A stretch of DNA of 64,000 bases, taken from the NCBI RefSeq assembly GCF_017352195.1, contig NZ_CP071445.1, positions 62,001 to 126,000 on the forward strand, read 5' to 3'. Below the pieces are notes generated by a model, which was not told the origin of the DNA, did not search any database, and saw nothing but the letters and a program-made list of their open reading frames with translations. The stretch is from Sedimentibacter sp. zth1. Lineage in GTDB: Bacteria > Bacillota > Clostridia > Tissierellales > Sedimentibacteraceae. The translations under genes and the position numbers were made by a program. Of this stretch, positions 24,807 through 33,617 are shown in pieces. The stretch's first letter is position 1; every line of letters begins with the position of its first letter.

Positions 24807-26213
24807 ATGAAACTATACAACACATTAACTAGAAAAATAGACGATTTTAAATCAATTGAAGAAAACAAGGTAAAAATGTATACCTGTGGACCGACGGTTT
24901 ACAATTATGCTCATATTGGAAACCTAAGAACTTATATTCATGAAGATATACTTGAAAAATCTTTAGAATATGTTGGATATGATGTGAAAAGAGTTATGAA
25001 TATAACAGACGTAGGACACCTAGAATCAGATGCTGATGATGGTGAAGACAAAATGCTAAAAGGTGCAATAAGAGAGCATAAAACAATTTTAGAAATAGCA
25101 GAACATTATACTAACGCTTTTTTTAGTGATTCTGAAAAGTTAAATATTAAAAAACCTTCTATTATTGGAAAAGCTACAGATTATATAAATGATTATATAG
25201 AATTTGTTAAAGTTTTAGAGAAAAAAGGATTTACTTATTTTGCAAATGGAAATGTTTATTTTGATATTTCTAAAAAATCTGATTATACAAAATTATCTAG
25301 ACTAGATTTAGATACATTGCAAACTGCTGTTAGAGATAATGTAACAGAAGACTTACACAAGAAGAATCCACAAGATTTTGTACTATGGTTTACTAAATCA
25401 AAGTTTGAAAATCAAGCTCTAAAATGGGATTCTCCATGGGGTGTAGGTTATCCAGGATGGCATATTGAGTGTTCAGTTATTTCACTTAAAAATTTAGGTG
25501 AGCAAATGGATATACATTGTGGAGGAGTTGATCATATTCCTGTACATCATACCAATGAAATAGCTCAAACAGAAAGCTACACAGGTAAAGATTGGGTAAA
25601 TTATTGGTGGCATGCCGAGCATTTACTTGATTTAGAAGGTAAAATGAGTAAATCAAAGGGAAAAGTACTTACAGTTAGCTTGTTAGAAGAAAAAGGATTC
25701 AATCCAGTTGCTTATAGATATTATGTACTTAATTCGCATTATAGAAAACAATTAACTTTTTCATTTGAATCGTTAAAGCAAGCTGAATCTGGTTATAAAA
25801 AATTAAAAAATAGAATAAAAGTTGTAAAAGACAGAAATTCAAAAGAAGAATTAACTGATAATGTTATTACTTACAAACGAAATTTCAAATCATGTATAGA
25901 GGATGATTTAAATACGGCAAATGCCATAACAGTATTGTATGACGTGTTAAAAGCTGAAGATTTAAATGATAATGAAAAATTATATCTTGTAGAAGATTTT
26001 GAAAAAGTATTATCATTAAGTTTACTTGAAGAACCAAAGATTGAAGATGTTAATTCAGATGAAGTTAAAATGATAGAAGAGCTTATTGAAAAAAGAAAAG
26101 AAGCTAAGAAAAATAAAGATTTTCAATTAGCAGATAAAATAAGAAATGAGCTTTTAAATAAAGGCATACAGATAAAAGACACAAGAGAAGGCGTAACTTG
26201 GAGTAGAATTTAA
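24807..26213 (+). CDS. cysS: Cysteinyl-tRNA synthetase
   Basis: 468 residues, class I synthetase. It has CGPTVYNYAHIGNLR (HIGH box with the zinc-binding Cys), GWHIECSVI and HHTNEIAQ zinc ligands, and KMSKSKG near residue 275. Length is normal. It follows gltX by 18 bp with its own ribosome binding site (AGAGGTG) and ends one base before mrnC. Confidence 0.97.
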   Translation: MKLYNTLTRKIDDFKSIEENKVKMYTCGPTVYNYAHIGNLRTYIHEDILEKSLEYVGYDVKRVMNITDVGHLESDADDGEDKMLKGAIREHKTILEIAEHYTNAFFSDSEKLNIKKPSIIGKATDYINDYIEFVKVLEKKGFTYFANGNVYFDISKKSDYTKLSRLDLDTLQTAVRDNVTEDLHKKNPQDFVLWFTKSKFENQALKWDSPWGVGYPGWHIECSVISLKNLGEQMDIHCGGVDHIPVHHTNEIAQTESYTGKDWVNYWWHAEHLLDLEGKMSKSKGKVLTVSLLEEKGFNPVAYRYYVLNSHYRKQLTFSFESLKQAESGYKKLKNRIKVVKDRNSKEELTDNVITYKRNFKSCIEDDLNTANAITVLYDVLKAEDLNDNEKLYLVEDFEKVLSLSLLEEPKIEDVNSDEVKMIEELIEKRKEAKKNKDFQLADKIRNELLNKGIQIKDTREGVTWSRI

Positions 26214-26214
26214 T

Positions 26215-26652
26215 ATGAATAATTTAGAAGAATTAAACAAAAATAAAAAAGATACGAACAATAAATTACAGCTACATTCACCTGCACAGCTAGCCTTTGC
26301 AGGTGATGCTGTATATGAAATGCTTGTACGTGCGTATATAGTTGAAAAATTTGATTACAACGTAAACAAAATGCACAGAGAAGCTATAAAATTTGTTAAG
26401 GCTGCTTCTCAAGCAAAGTTTATTAAAGAACTTGACGAAGTTTTGACAGAAGATGAAAAGAAAATAGTTAAACGAGGAAGAAATGCGAAAGTCACTTCTG
26501 CACCTAAAAATCAAGATATGATTGATTATAGATATGCAACAGGATTTGAAGCACTTTTTGGACACTTATACTTAAAAAGTGAAAATGAAAGAATAATGTT
26601 TTTATTTGATAAAATAATAAACATGGTTTATAAAAAGGATGATGTTAAATGA
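26215..26652 (+). CDS. mrnC: Mini-ribonuclease III (23S rRNA maturation)
   Basis: 145 residues, an RNase III catalytic domain without the dsRNA-binding domain. It has QLAFAGDAVYEMLVRAYIV (the acidic catalytic motif), KMHREAIKFVKAASQAK, and the C-terminal YRYATGFEALFGHLYL with the second acidic site. It trims the ends of 23S rRNA precursor by family knowledge. The start is one base after cysS, and it overlaps rlmB by 4 bases; this conserved neighbourhood supports the call. Confidence 0.93.
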   Translation: MNNLEELNKNKKDTNNKLQLHSPAQLAFAGDAVYEMLVRAYIVEKFDYNVNKMHREAIKFVKAASQAKFIKELDEVLTEDEKKIVKRGRNAKVTSAPKNQDMIDYRYATGFEALFGHLYLKSENERIMFLFDKIINMVYKKDDVK

Positions 26653-27380
26653 GAAAAATAGAAGGTAAAAACCCTGTATTTGAAGCATTGAATGGGGATA
26701 CGGTTGTAGATACAATTTATATAAACAAAGAAATGGCTGAAGGAATGGTATCTAAAATTACTAAATTGGCTAAAGAAAGAAATATACCAATTAAATATGT
26801 AGACAAGGACAAACTTATGAAACTTTCAGAAGGTGGAAGGCATCAGGGTGTTATTGCAGTTGCTGAAGAATTTGAATATAAAGAAATAAATGATATTTTA
26901 GAGCTTGCAAATAAGAAAAATGAAAAACCATTTGTTATAATACTTGACGAAATAACAGATGTTCATAATCTTGGTGCGGTTATAAGAACTGCGGAATGCT
27001 TGGGCGCTCATGGCGTTATTATACCAAAAAGAAGAGCAGCAAGTGTAAATAGTGTTGTTGCTAAAACATCTGCTGGTGCTGTTGAATATCTACCAGTAGC
27101 TAGAGTAACTAATATAAATCAAGCAATAGAAGAACTAAAAGAAAAAGGTTTATGGATATATGGTGCTGATATGCTTGGAGAAAAATATATTAACGAAGAA
27201 AAACTAGATGGAGCAATCGGAATAGTTATAGGAAATGAAGGTAAAGGTATAAGTAGATTAACAAAAGAAAAATGCGATACCTTAATAAAAATACCAATGA
27301 AAGGCAATATAACTAGTTTAAATGCCTCTTGCGCAGCATCAATTATAATATATGAAGTGTTAAGGCAGAGAGGAATATAA
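26649..27380 (+). CDS. rlmB: 23S rRNA (guanosine-2'-O-)-methyltransferase RlmB
   Basis: 243 residues, SpoU/TrmH family. An L30e-like substrate-binding N-terminus (GKNPVFEALNG) precedes the knotted methyltransferase domain with motif 1 (DEITDVHNLGAVIRTAE), motif 2 (IGIVIGNEGKGISRL) and motif 3 (IPMKGNITSLNASCAAS). Uses S-adenosylmethionine to methylate a guanosine of 23S rRNA. Overlaps mrnC by ATGA. Confidence 0.93.
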   Translation: MRKIEGKNPVFEALNGDTVVDTIYINKEMAEGMVSKITKLAKERNIPIKYVDKDKLMKLSEGGRHQGVIAVAEEFEYKEINDILELANKKNEKPFVIILDEITDVHNLGAVIRTAECLGAHGVIIPKRRAASVNSVVAKTSAGAVEYLPVARVTNINQAIEELKEKGLWIYGADMLGEKYINEEKLDGAIGIVIGNEGKGISRLTKEKCDTLIKIPMKGNITSLNASCAASIIIYEVLRQRGI

Positions 27381-27381
27381 T

Positions 27382-27903
27382 ATGGCTAGAACTAAGAAAG
27401 AGTATCTATTTATTGATGGATATAATATAACAAATCAATGGAAGACTTTAAGAAATTATACCGATAGTATTGAAAATAGCAGAAATAAGCTTATAGAAGG
27501 GCTTATTGAGTACAAAGCATATAGAGGTATCAATGTTATAGTTGTGTTTGATGCTCATTTAGTTAAAGGTAGCAATGAAAAAAAAGAAATAATAGCAGGT
27601 GTTGAAGTTGTATATACAAAAGAGCATGAAACAGCTGATAGCTATATTGAAAGAGAAGTAACTAGGCTTGGTAGAGATGAAATTGTTCAAGTTGCTACAT
27701 CGGACAATGCAATTCAAGAGATTGTTATAGCGAGGGGTGGAACAAGATTATCTGCTGAGGAAATGTTTCAAGAAATAAGCAGAACCAAACAAGAGATAAA
27801 AAGGAAAACTGACAGCAATAACAATAATAATACAAAATTAGCCAACATGCTCGACAATAAAACCCTTGAGAAATTAGAAAAAATAAGAAGAATGATAGAT
27901 TAA
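27382..27903 (+). CDS. yacP: NYN-domain ribonuclease YacP (Rae1-like)
   Basis: 173 residues with a PIN-like NYN fold: LFIDGYNITNQW (first acidic residue), NVIVVFDAHLVKG and TADSYIEREV with further acidic ligands, and VATSDNAIQEIVIARG. Homologues in Bacillus (Rae1) cut mRNA in the ribosomal A site. One base after rlmB, last gene of the cluster. Confidence 0.88.
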   Translation: MARTKKEYLFIDGYNITNQWKTLRNYTDSIENSRNKLIEGLIEYKAYRGINVIVVFDAHLVKGSNEKKEIIAGVEVVYTKEHETADSYIEREVTRLGRDEIVQVATSDNAIQEIVIARGGTRLSAEEMFQEISRTKQEIKRKTDSNNNNNTKLANMLDNKTLEKLEKIRRMID

Positions 27904-27904
27904 C

Positions 27905-27934
27905 TTGACTCGTAAAAAATGGTAGTTATATAAT
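27905..27934 (+). promoter_or_regulatory. Sigma-A promoter of sigH
   Basis: TTGACT (27905-27910), an 18-bp spacer and TATAAT (27929-27934), 42 bp before the sigH start. It lies directly after the yacP stop. Confidence 0.65.
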
Positions 27935-27976
27935 GTATTTAATGTACTATATTGTTTTTATTTAGGGGGAAACATT

Positions 27977-28624
27977 GTGGTTGATAATACAGTGTCAAAT
28001 ATTAATAAAAATACATTATATGATGAGTTAGATGATGAAGAATTAATTACTTTAATAAAAAAGGGCGATATATTTGCAGAAGAATGCTTGTATGGTAGGT
28101 ATATTCGTACGATAAGAAAAATTATTTCACCGTTTTTTTTGATAGGCGCAGATAAGGATGATTTGTTACAAGAAGGTATGCTTGGTTTGTATAAGGCCAT
28201 AAATGAATACAAAACTAACAAACAGTGTTCATTTAAAAGCTATGCGTCATTATGTATCAAACGACATATAATCACTATTATTAGAAGTTCAACAAGACAA
28301 AAACATAATCCTCTCAATAATTATGTTTCTTTTAATATGTTATTATGTGATAGCAATGGTATATATATTTTAGATACTATTGCTAATAACTATTGTGACA
28401 ATCCGGAAAGTATTATTATTCTCAATGAAAATAAGAGAAAATTAAATTTTATAATCAATAAAAATTTAAGCAATTTTGAAAAGAAGGTTATTTCATGTTA
28501 CATTTCGGGGTTATCATACCATGAAGCATCAATTATCTTGGAAACAGATGAGAAATCTATAGACAATGCCTTACAAAGAATAAAGAAAAAAATGAGAGAA
28601 CAATTAGATGTATGTGAGGTATAA
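27977..28624 (+). CDS. sigH: RNA polymerase sigma factor SigH (sporulation onset)
   Basis: 215 residues, a sigma-70 family protein of the SigH group. Region 2 is LITLIKKGDIFAEECLYGRY ... LIGADKDDLLQEGMLGLYKA, the SFKSYASLCIKRHIITIIR stretch holds the -10 recognition part, and TRQKHNPLN is typical of SigH. Region 4 is at about 165-210 (VISCYISGLSYHEASIILETDEKSIDNALQRIKKKM). The start is GTG with AGGGGGA 7 bases upstream. The position downstream of yacP and upstream of tuf, rpmG, secE and nusG is the standard Firmicute location. Suggests a spore-forming lineage. Confidence 0.93.
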   Translation: MVDNTVSNINKNTLYDELDDEELITLIKKGDIFAEECLYGRYIRTIRKIISPFFLIGADKDDLLQEGMLGLYKAINEYKTNKQCSFKSYASLCIKRHIITIIRSSTRQKHNPLNNYVSFNMLLCDSNGIYILDTIANNYCDNPESIIILNENKRKLNFIINKNLSNFEKKVISCYISGLSYHEASIILETDEKSIDNALQRIKKKMREQLDVCEV

Positions 28625-28642
28625 GTTAAATTTAATTTATTT

Positions 28643-28718
28643 GCCTATGTGGCACAGGCGGTAGCGCATTTGCATGGTAAGCAAAAGGTCACCGGTTCAA
28701 GTCCGGTCGTAGGCTCCA
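28643..28718 (+). tRNA. tRNA-Thr (anticodon GGT)
   Basis: A 76-nt cloverleaf. The acceptor arms are GCCTATG / CGTAGGC, and the anticodon arm is TTTGC-ATGGTAA-GCAAA, giving anticodon GGT. The T arm is ACCGG-TTCAAGT-CCGGT, with discriminator T and encoded CCA. The D stem has one A-C mismatch. It lies between sigH and tuf. Confidence 0.95.
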
Positions 28719-28735
28719 GAATTTTTTTAAAATAG

Positions 28736-28773
28736 ATGTAAAGTGAGTATTTTGTCGAATACTTGCTTTACAT
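28736..28773 (+). terminator. Hairpin after tRNA-Thr, possible terminator
   Basis: A 16-bp stem with one G-T pair (ATGTAAAGTGAGTATT / AATACTTGCTTTACAT) and loop TTGTCG. It lacks a good T run downstream, so it may be a processing or weak termination signal. Confidence 0.5.
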
Positions 28774-28805
28774 TAAATATTGAATAATAATTATTAAAAT
28801 AAATA

Positions 28806-28834
28806 TTGAAACTTACTTTTTATTTTGGTATAAT
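28806..28834 (+). promoter_or_regulatory. Sigma-A promoter of the first tuf gene
   Basis: TTGAAA (28806-28811), a 17-bp spacer and TATAAT (28829-28834). It implies a 5' untranslated leader of roughly 165 bases before tuf. Confidence 0.75.
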
Positions 28835-28900
28835 GTTTTCAATTAGACACTAGTCCAAATAATAAATTAAATATATTATTGCTATTATGAACTTGTAAGC

Positions 28901-28971
28901 TGGAATCAGATATATTAATTTTAGAAAAGAAAGTTAAAAATATCAGTAAATATGCTGATTTTCAGATTCCA
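28901..28971 (+). promoter_or_regulatory. Structured tuf leader (nested hairpins)
   Basis: The outer arms TGGAATC (28901-28907) and GATTCCA (28965-28971) enclose an inner stem ATCAG / CTGAT (28942-28959). This lies within the roughly 165-base leader of tuf. The second tuf copy does not have it. No match to a named riboswitch is seen; it could control translation or RNA stability. Confidence 0.45.
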
Positions 28972-29007
28972 ATTTAGAAAAGCAATGAATTTCAGGAGGA
29001 GAAATAA

Positions 29008-30201
29008 ATGGCAAAGCAAAAATATGAAAGAAATAAACCCCATGTTAACATAGGTACAATTGGCCACGTTGACCATGGTAAGACAACATTAACAGCAGCG
29101 ATCACAACTGTATTAAACGCAAGATATGGTTCAGGCGAAGCAGTAGCATTTGACAACATAGATAAAGCACCAGAAGAAAGAGAAAGAGGAATCACAATAT
29201 CAACAGCACACGTTGAGTATGAAACTCCAAACAGACACTATGCACACGTTGACTGCCCAGGCCATGCTGACTATGTAAAGAACATGATAACAGGAGCAGC
29301 ACAAATGGATGGTGGAATATTAGTTGTATCAGCAGCTGATGGACCAATGCCACAAACAAGAGAGCACATCTTATTATCAAGACAAGTTGGTGTTCCACAA
29401 TTAGTAGTATTTTTAAATAAAGAAGATATGGTTGACGATCCAGAGTTAATCGAATTAGTAGAAATGGAAATCAGAGAATTATTATCAGAATATGACTTTG
29501 ATGGAGATAATACACCAATCGTTATAGGATCAGCATTAAAAGCATTAGAAGATCCAAGTAGCGAGTGGGGAGATAAAATAGTAAAATTAATGGAAGCAGT
29601 TGATGAAACAATTCCAACTCCAGAAAGAGACGCAGACAAACCATTCCTAATGCCAGTAGAAGACGTATTCTCAATCACAGGTAGAGGAACAGTTGCAACA
29701 GGAAGAGTTGAAAGAGGAGTATTAAAAGTACAAGATAAAGTTCATATAGTAGGATTATCAGAAAAACCAACAGAAACTGTATGTACAGGAGTAGAAATGT
29801 TCAGAAAATTATTGGATCAAGCAGAAGCAGGAGACAATATCGGAGCATTATTAAGAGGAGTTCAAAGAAGTGATGTTGAAAGAGGTCAAGTTTTAGCGCA
29901 CCCAGGAACAATAACACCACATACAAACTTCTTAGGAGAGGTATATGTATTAACTAAAGAAGAGGGTGGAAGACATACACCATTCTTCAAAGGATACAGA
30001 CCACAATTCTATTTCAGAACAACTGATGTAACTGGATCAATCGAGTTACCAGAAGGCGTAGAAATGGTAATGCCAGGAGACAATGCAACATTTGAAGTAG
30101 ATCTAATCACTCCAATCGCAATGGATGAAGGATTAAGATTTGCTATCAGAGAAGGCGGAAGAACAGTAGGTTCTGGAGTTGTTTCTAAAATCTTAAAATA
30201 A
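29008..30201 (+). CDS. tuf: Elongation factor Tu (copy 1)
   Basis: 397 residues. The GTPase domain has GHVDHGKT (19-26), DCPGHADY and NKED (G4), followed by the two beta-barrel domains. It delivers aminoacyl-tRNA to the ribosome. The protein is identical to the second copy at 45280-46473, and the genes differ at only a handful of third-position bases that I could find. It is placed between sigH/tRNA-Thr and rpmG-secE-nusG and has its own promoter and leader. AGGAGGAG before the ATG. Confidence 0.98.
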   Translation: MAKQKYERNKPHVNIGTIGHVDHGKTTLTAAITTVLNARYGSGEAVAFDNIDKAPEERERGITISTAHVEYETPNRHYAHVDCPGHADYVKNMITGAAQMDGGILVVSAADGPMPQTREHILLSRQVGVPQLVVFLNKEDMVDDPELIELVEMEIRELLSEYDFDGDNTPIVIGSALKALEDPSSEWGDKIVKLMEAVDETIPTPERDADKPFLMPVEDVFSITGRGTVATGRVERGVLKVQDKVHIVGLSEKPTETVCTGVEMFRKLLDQAEAGDNIGALLRGVQRSDVERGQVLAHPGTITPHTNFLGEVYVLTKEEGGRHTPFFKGYRPQFYFRTTDVTGSIELPEGVEMVMPGDNATFEVDLITPIAMDEGLRFAIREGGRTVGSGVVSKILK

Positions 30202-30227
30202 GAATATAGATAATTTTAAAATTAATT

Positions 30228-30259
30228 AAGGTTAAGGGATTAATTTTTCTCTTAACCTT
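30228..30259 (+). terminator. Hairpin after tuf copy 1, possible terminator
   Basis: A 9-bp stem (AAGGTTAAG / CTTAACCTT) with a T-rich loop. The downstream T tract is short (GATGTTTTAT), so termination may be partial. Confidence 0.5.
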
Positions 30260-30337
30260 GATGTTTTATAAAAAGCTTTAATAAATTTATTTTAATCATA
30301 TTTAAGTGAATATAAACAAATAAATTTTAAAAAATGA

Positions 30338-30366
30338 TTGACATGTTTGAAAAACTATGATAACTT
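30338..30366 (+). promoter_or_regulatory. Possible promoter for rpmG-secE-nusG
   Basis: A consensus TTGACA (30338-30343) with, after 17 bp, TAACTT (30361-30366), a weak -10. An alternative -10, TATTAT, lies at 30366-30371. The 250-bp gap has no gene. Confidence 0.4.
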
Positions 30367-30452
30367 ATTATAGGTAATTATATAAGAAAAGTTATGCTAG
30401 TAGGATACACGGTATTGACGGCATTTATTAATAATAAACTGGAGGTGTAACA

Positions 30453-30602
30453 GTGAGAGTTAAAGTTAAATTAGCGTGCACAGAATGTAAACAAAGAAAT
30501 TATGACACTAATAAGAATAAGAAAACTAACCCTGAAAGAATCGAAATGCAAAAATATTGTAAATTTTGCAAAAAACACACTTTGCATAAAGAAACAAAAT
30601 AG
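30453..30602 (+). CDS. rpmG: 50S ribosomal protein L33
   Basis: 49 residues from a GTG start preceded by [24 protein letters not shown], then a [16 protein letters not shown] tail. Two CxxC pairs form the zinc-binding form of L33. This small gene precedes secE and nusG as in most Firmicutes. Confidence 0.95.
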   Translation: MRVKVKLACTECKQRNYDTNKNKKTNPERIEMQKYCKFCKKHTLHKETK

Positions 30603-30622
30603 TAAATAAGAGGTGTAATTAG

Positions 30623-30838
30623 ATGTCAAGTAGAGATAATATAAAAGTTAAAACTTCGACAAGAATAAAAAATTACTTCAAAGCTGTAAAATCAGAATTA
30701 AAAAAGGTAAATTGGCCAAATAAAAAGGAATTAACTAACTATACTATAGTTGTTATGATAACTTGTATTGCAATGACAATAGTTATTGGGGGATTAGACG
30801 TTTTATTCAAACAATTTATTAAATTAGTAGTTAGATAG
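30623..30838 (+). CDS. secE: Preprotein translocase subunit SecE
   Basis: 71 residues, the short single-span SecE. An amphipathic helix (KAVKSELKKVNWPNKKEL) is followed by one membrane segment (TIVVMITCIAMTIVIGGLDVLF). It stabilises SecY in the plasma membrane channel. Its stop codon lies inside a tandem run of the 8-mer TTAGATAG (30830-30854). It is between rpmG and nusG. Confidence 0.95.
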   Translation: MSSRDNIKVKTSTRIKNYFKAVKSELKKVNWPNKKELTNYTIVVMITCIAMTIVIGGLDVLFKQFIKLVVR

Positions 30839-30972
30839 TTAGATAGTTAGATAATTTATATAATAATAAAGATGTAGAGTTATAATATGATAAATTATAA
30901 TTAATTTGTTAGAAAAGTTGAATAGTAAAGTGAATAATAACTAGACACTTACTAAGAAGGAGTATTGTTGGT

Positions 30973-31500
30973 ATGAAGCAAAAATCCCAAGGACCAAGAT
31001 GGTATGTTGTTCATACATATTCAGGACATGAAAACAAAGTAAAGGCTAATATTGAAAAATTAGTTGAAAACAGAGAAATGCAGGATATAATCTTTGAAGT
31101 TGTTGTTCCTTCTGAAGAGTATGAAGAAACAAGAAATGGTAAAAAGAAGATTAAGGAAAAGAAAATGTTTCCTGGTTATGTAATAATTAAAATGATAATG
31201 ACTGACGAATCATGGTATCTTGTAAGAAATACAAGAGGAGTAACTGGATTCGTAGGACCTGGTTCTAAACCTGTGCCATTAAATGATGAAGAAGTCAAGG
31301 CATTGGGGGTTTCAGAAAAGCTTCCTGCTATAGATTTAGAAATTGGAGAAACAGTTACAGTAGTCGAAGGTCCTTTTGAAAATTTCATTGGTACAGTAGA
31401 TAGTATTAACAATGAAAAGAGAAAGATCAAAGCTTATGTATCTATGTTCGGTAGAGAAACTCTAGTCGAACTAGATTATGAACAGATTGAAAAAGTATAA
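30973..31500 (+). CDS. nusG: Transcription termination/antitermination protein NusG
   Basis: 175 residues. The NGN domain opens with PRWYVVHTYSGHENKVK and continues through KKMFPGYVIIKM and VRNTRGVTGFVGPGSKPVPL. The C-terminal KOW domain is about 122-175 (GETVTVVEGPFENFIGTVDSI). It binds RNA polymerase and couples transcription to translation or Rho. It follows secE in the standard order, with AAGGAG upstream. Confidence 0.97.
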   Translation: MKQKSQGPRWYVVHTYSGHENKVKANIEKLVENREMQDIIFEVVVPSEEYEETRNGKKKIKEKKMFPGYVIIKMIMTDESWYLVRNTRGVTGFVGPGSKPVPLNDEEVKALGVSEKLPAIDLEIGETVTVVEGPFENFIGTVDSINNEKRKIKAYVSMFGRETLVELDYEQIEKV

Positions 31501-31576
31501 ACTTTGTCAATAGATAGTAATTTACATTTATTGAAAAATGTAAGTTCAAACATTTTAATACTTTTGCAAAAAACAC

Positions 31577-31605
31577 TTGAAAAAAATGTGACAAAAGTAT
31601 ACCAT
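31577..31605 (+). promoter_or_regulatory. Possible promoter for rplK-rplA
   Basis: TTGAAA (31577-31582), a 17-bp spacer and TACCAT (31600-31605). Transcription would start near 31612, exactly where the L1-site hairpin begins. Confidence 0.5.
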
Positions 31606-31612
31606 ATGTTAT

Positions 31613-31639
31613 GTGGGAGGGAATATCCCGATTAACCAC
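31613..31639 (+). promoter_or_regulatory. L1-binding mRNA hairpin before rplK
   Basis: Outer stem GTGG/CCAC, internal loop GA opposite GATTAA, inner stem GGG/CCC. This copies the ribosomal protein L1 site of 23S rRNA (a short stem, an asymmetric loop, a second stem). L1 is known to repress the L11-L1 operon by binding such a site. It lies just upstream of the rplK ribosome binding site. A second copy with the same architecture is found before rplA. Confidence 0.7.
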
Positions 31640-31663
31640 ACAGAAATAAGGAGGTGTAACATT

Positions 31664-32089
31664 ATGGCAAAAAAAGCGATAGCTTTAGTTAAGCTTCAGA
31701 TTCCAGCAGGAAAGGCAACTCCAGCTCCACCAGTAGGAACAGCTTTAGGACCTCATGGCCTAAATATTATGGGATTTTGTAAAGAATTTAATGCTAAAAC
31801 AGCTGATAAAGAAGGATTGATTATTCCAATAGTATTAACTGTTTATCAAGATAGATCATTCACATTTATTACAAAAACTCCACCAGCAGCAGTTTTGATT
31901 AAAAAGGCTCTTGGTATAGAAAGTGGTTCTGGTGAGCCAAACAAAAAGAAAGTGGCTAACTTATCTAAAGAAAAATTAGAAGAAATAGCTAAAATGAAAA
32001 TGCCTGATTTAAATGCTAATACTATAGAAGCAGCTATGAGTATGGTTGCTGGTACAGCAAGAAGTATGGGTGTAACAGTAGAAAAATAG
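31664..32089 (+). CDS. rplK: 50S ribosomal protein L11
   Basis: 141 residues, the normal L11 length, from the ATG at 31664 (GGAGGTG 7 bases upstream); an upstream in-frame GTG at 31613 lies inside the L1 hairpin and is rejected. Motifs: [35 protein letters not shown] and the C-terminal rRNA-binding domain ending ARSMGVTVE. Part of the GTPase-associated centre. Confidence 0.97.
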   Translation: MAKKAIALVKLQIPAGKATPAPPVGTALGPHGLNIMGFCKEFNAKTADKEGLIIPIVLTVYQDRSFTFITKTPPAAVLIKKALGIESGSGEPNKKKVANLSKEKLEEIAKMKMPDLNANTIEAAMSMVAGTARSMGVTVEK

Positions 32090-32104
32090 TAACAAGGCGA
32101 ATCA

Positions 32105-32130
32105 GTGGGAGGCAAAAGCCGTTAGACCAC
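32105..32130 (+). promoter_or_regulatory. L1-binding mRNA hairpin before rplA
   Basis: Outer stem GTGG/CCAC, internal loop GA opposite GTTAGA, inner stem GGC/GCC with loop AAAA. It has the same layout as the site before rplK but different inner-stem and loop bases, so the structure is kept while the sequence varies. It lies between the rplK stop and the rplA ribosome binding site (GGAGGT). Confidence 0.7.
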
Positions 32131-32144
32131 GAAGGAGGTAAACA

Positions 32145-32843
32145 ATGCCAAAAAGAGGAAAAAAATATCAAGATAGTGTTAAAACTTTTGATAAATTAAA
32201 GCAATATGATTTAAATGAAGCTGTAGACGTTGTATTAGGTACAGCAAAAGCTAATTTTGATGAAACAATTGAGCTTCATGTAAAATTAGGTGTAGATTCA
32301 AGACACGCAGACCAACAAGTTAGAGGAGCTGTAGTTCTTCCACACGGAACTGGTAAAACTGTACGTGTATTAGTATTTGCTAAAGGAGATAAAGCTAAAG
32401 AAGCTTTAGAAGCAGGTGCTGAGTATGTAGGTGAAAGCGAATTGGCAGATAAAATACAAAAAGAAAACTGGTTTGATTTTGATGTAGTTATTGCAACTCC
32501 AGATATGATGGGTGTTGTTGGTAAATTAGGTAGAGTATTAGGACCTAAAGGAATGATGCCAAACCCTAAATCAGGTACAGTAACATTTGATTTAGTTAAA
32601 GCAATTAAAGAAATCAAAGCTGGTAAAGTTGAGTATAGACTTGACAAAACTGCTATTATTCACGTTCCAGTGGGTAAAAAATCTTTCGGTAGTCAAAAAT
32701 TAGTTGAAAACACAGCATCTATTATGGATGCTATAGTAAAAGCGAAACCAGCTGCTTCAAAAGGTAAATACCTTAAAAGCGTTGCATTGACAAGTACAAT
32801 GGGACCTGGAATCAAATTAAATACAGCTAAATTAATGGACTAG
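32145..32843 (+). CDS. rplA: 50S ribosomal protein L1
   Basis: 232 residues: [72 protein letters not shown]. It forms the mobile L1 stalk at the ribosomal E site and acts as a translational repressor of its own operon. Follows rplK by 55 bases. Confidence 0.97.
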   Translation: MPKRGKKYQDSVKTFDKLKQYDLNEAVDVVLGTAKANFDETIELHVKLGVDSRHADQQVRGAVVLPHGTGKTVRVLVFAKGDKAKEALEAGAEYVGESELADKIQKENWFDFDVVIATPDMMGVVGKLGRVLGPKGMMPNPKSGTVTFDLVKAIKEIKAGKVEYRLDKTAIIHVPVGKKSFGSQKLVENTASIMDAIVKAKPAASKGKYLKSVALTSTMGPGIKLNTAKLMD

Positions 32844-32914
32844 TATTTAAATTTCAATTAATGTATATATATATATATAAGTATCGAGAAAAATTAGAAC
32901 TATTTAGATATAAT

Positions 32915-33024
32915 AATTGCTACAATTTAATATCCACCGTAGAAAGCTGGTATTCATTACGATGTAATTTCCAGCCGAGGAAGAAGCTTATATAAAATTC
33001 TCTTCGTCTGCGAGGAGATTTTTT
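32915..33024 (+). ncRNA. L10 leader RNA with internal terminator
   Basis: The region between rplA and rplJ holds a structured leader: CCACCGTAGAAAGCTGG ... CCAGCCGAGGAAG forms a long stem, as in the L10(L12)4-binding leader of Firmicutes. It is followed by a terminator-like hairpin (TTCTCTTCG / CGAGGAGAT, 32998-33019) and a T run (33020-33024). L10-L12 binding is known to control expression of rplJL. A -10-like TATAAT at 32909-32914 precedes it without a clear -35. An AT dinucleotide run lies at about 32864-32879. Confidence 0.7.
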
Positions 33025-33054
33025 ATTGTTGCATGATTGAGGAGGTGTAACTGT

Positions 33055-33585
33055 ATGAATCAAAACGTATTAGAACAAAAGAAAAAAGTTGTTAGTGAAA
33101 TAAAAGAGAAACTTGAAAGAGCACAATCAGTTGTACTAGTTGATTATAGAGGTTTAACAGTTGAAAATGTTACTGAACTTAGAAATAAGTACAGAGAAGC
33201 AGGTGTTGAATACAAGGTTTATAAAAATACTCTTATGAGATTCGCATTCAATGAATTAGGAATGAAGGATTTCGATGAGCAATTAAATGGACCTAGTGGT
33301 ATAGCAATGTGTTATGATGACGTTGTAGCTACAGCTAAAATAACAAACGAATTTGCTAAAACTAATGATAAATTAAAAATCAAAGCTGGTTTAGCAGAAG
33401 GTAAAGTTTTAGATGTTGAAGGTGTTAAGGCATTAGCTAATGTACCATCAAGAGAGGTATTATTAGGACAATTAGCTGGTGTATTACAAGCTAATATTAA
33501 AAACCTTGCTTACATGTTAAGTCAAGTTAGTGAAAAAAATGGTGGAGAAGTTGTGGAAGAAGCACAAACTTCAGATGAAAACTAA
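33055..33585 (+). CDS. rplJ: 50S ribosomal protein L10
   Basis: 176 residues from ATG 33055 (GGAGGTG upstream); an in-frame upstream ATG at 33037 lacks a ribosome binding site. Motifs: VVLVDYRGLTVENVTELR, YKVYKNTLMRFA and NVPSREVLLGQLAGVLQ. The C-terminal helix anchors L7/L12 dimers. It is downstream of the L10 leader and upstream of rplL. Confidence 0.96.
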   Translation: MNQNVLEQKKKVVSEIKEKLERAQSVVLVDYRGLTVENVTELRNKYREAGVEYKVYKNTLMRFAFNELGMKDFDEQLNGPSGIAMCYDDVVATAKITNEFAKTNDKLKIKAGLAEGKVLDVEGVKALANVPSREVLLGQLAGVLQANIKNLAYMLSQVSEKNGGEVVEEAQTSDEN

Positions 33586-33617
33586 TAAAATAATAAAATT
33601 CCAGGAGGTTATATAAA

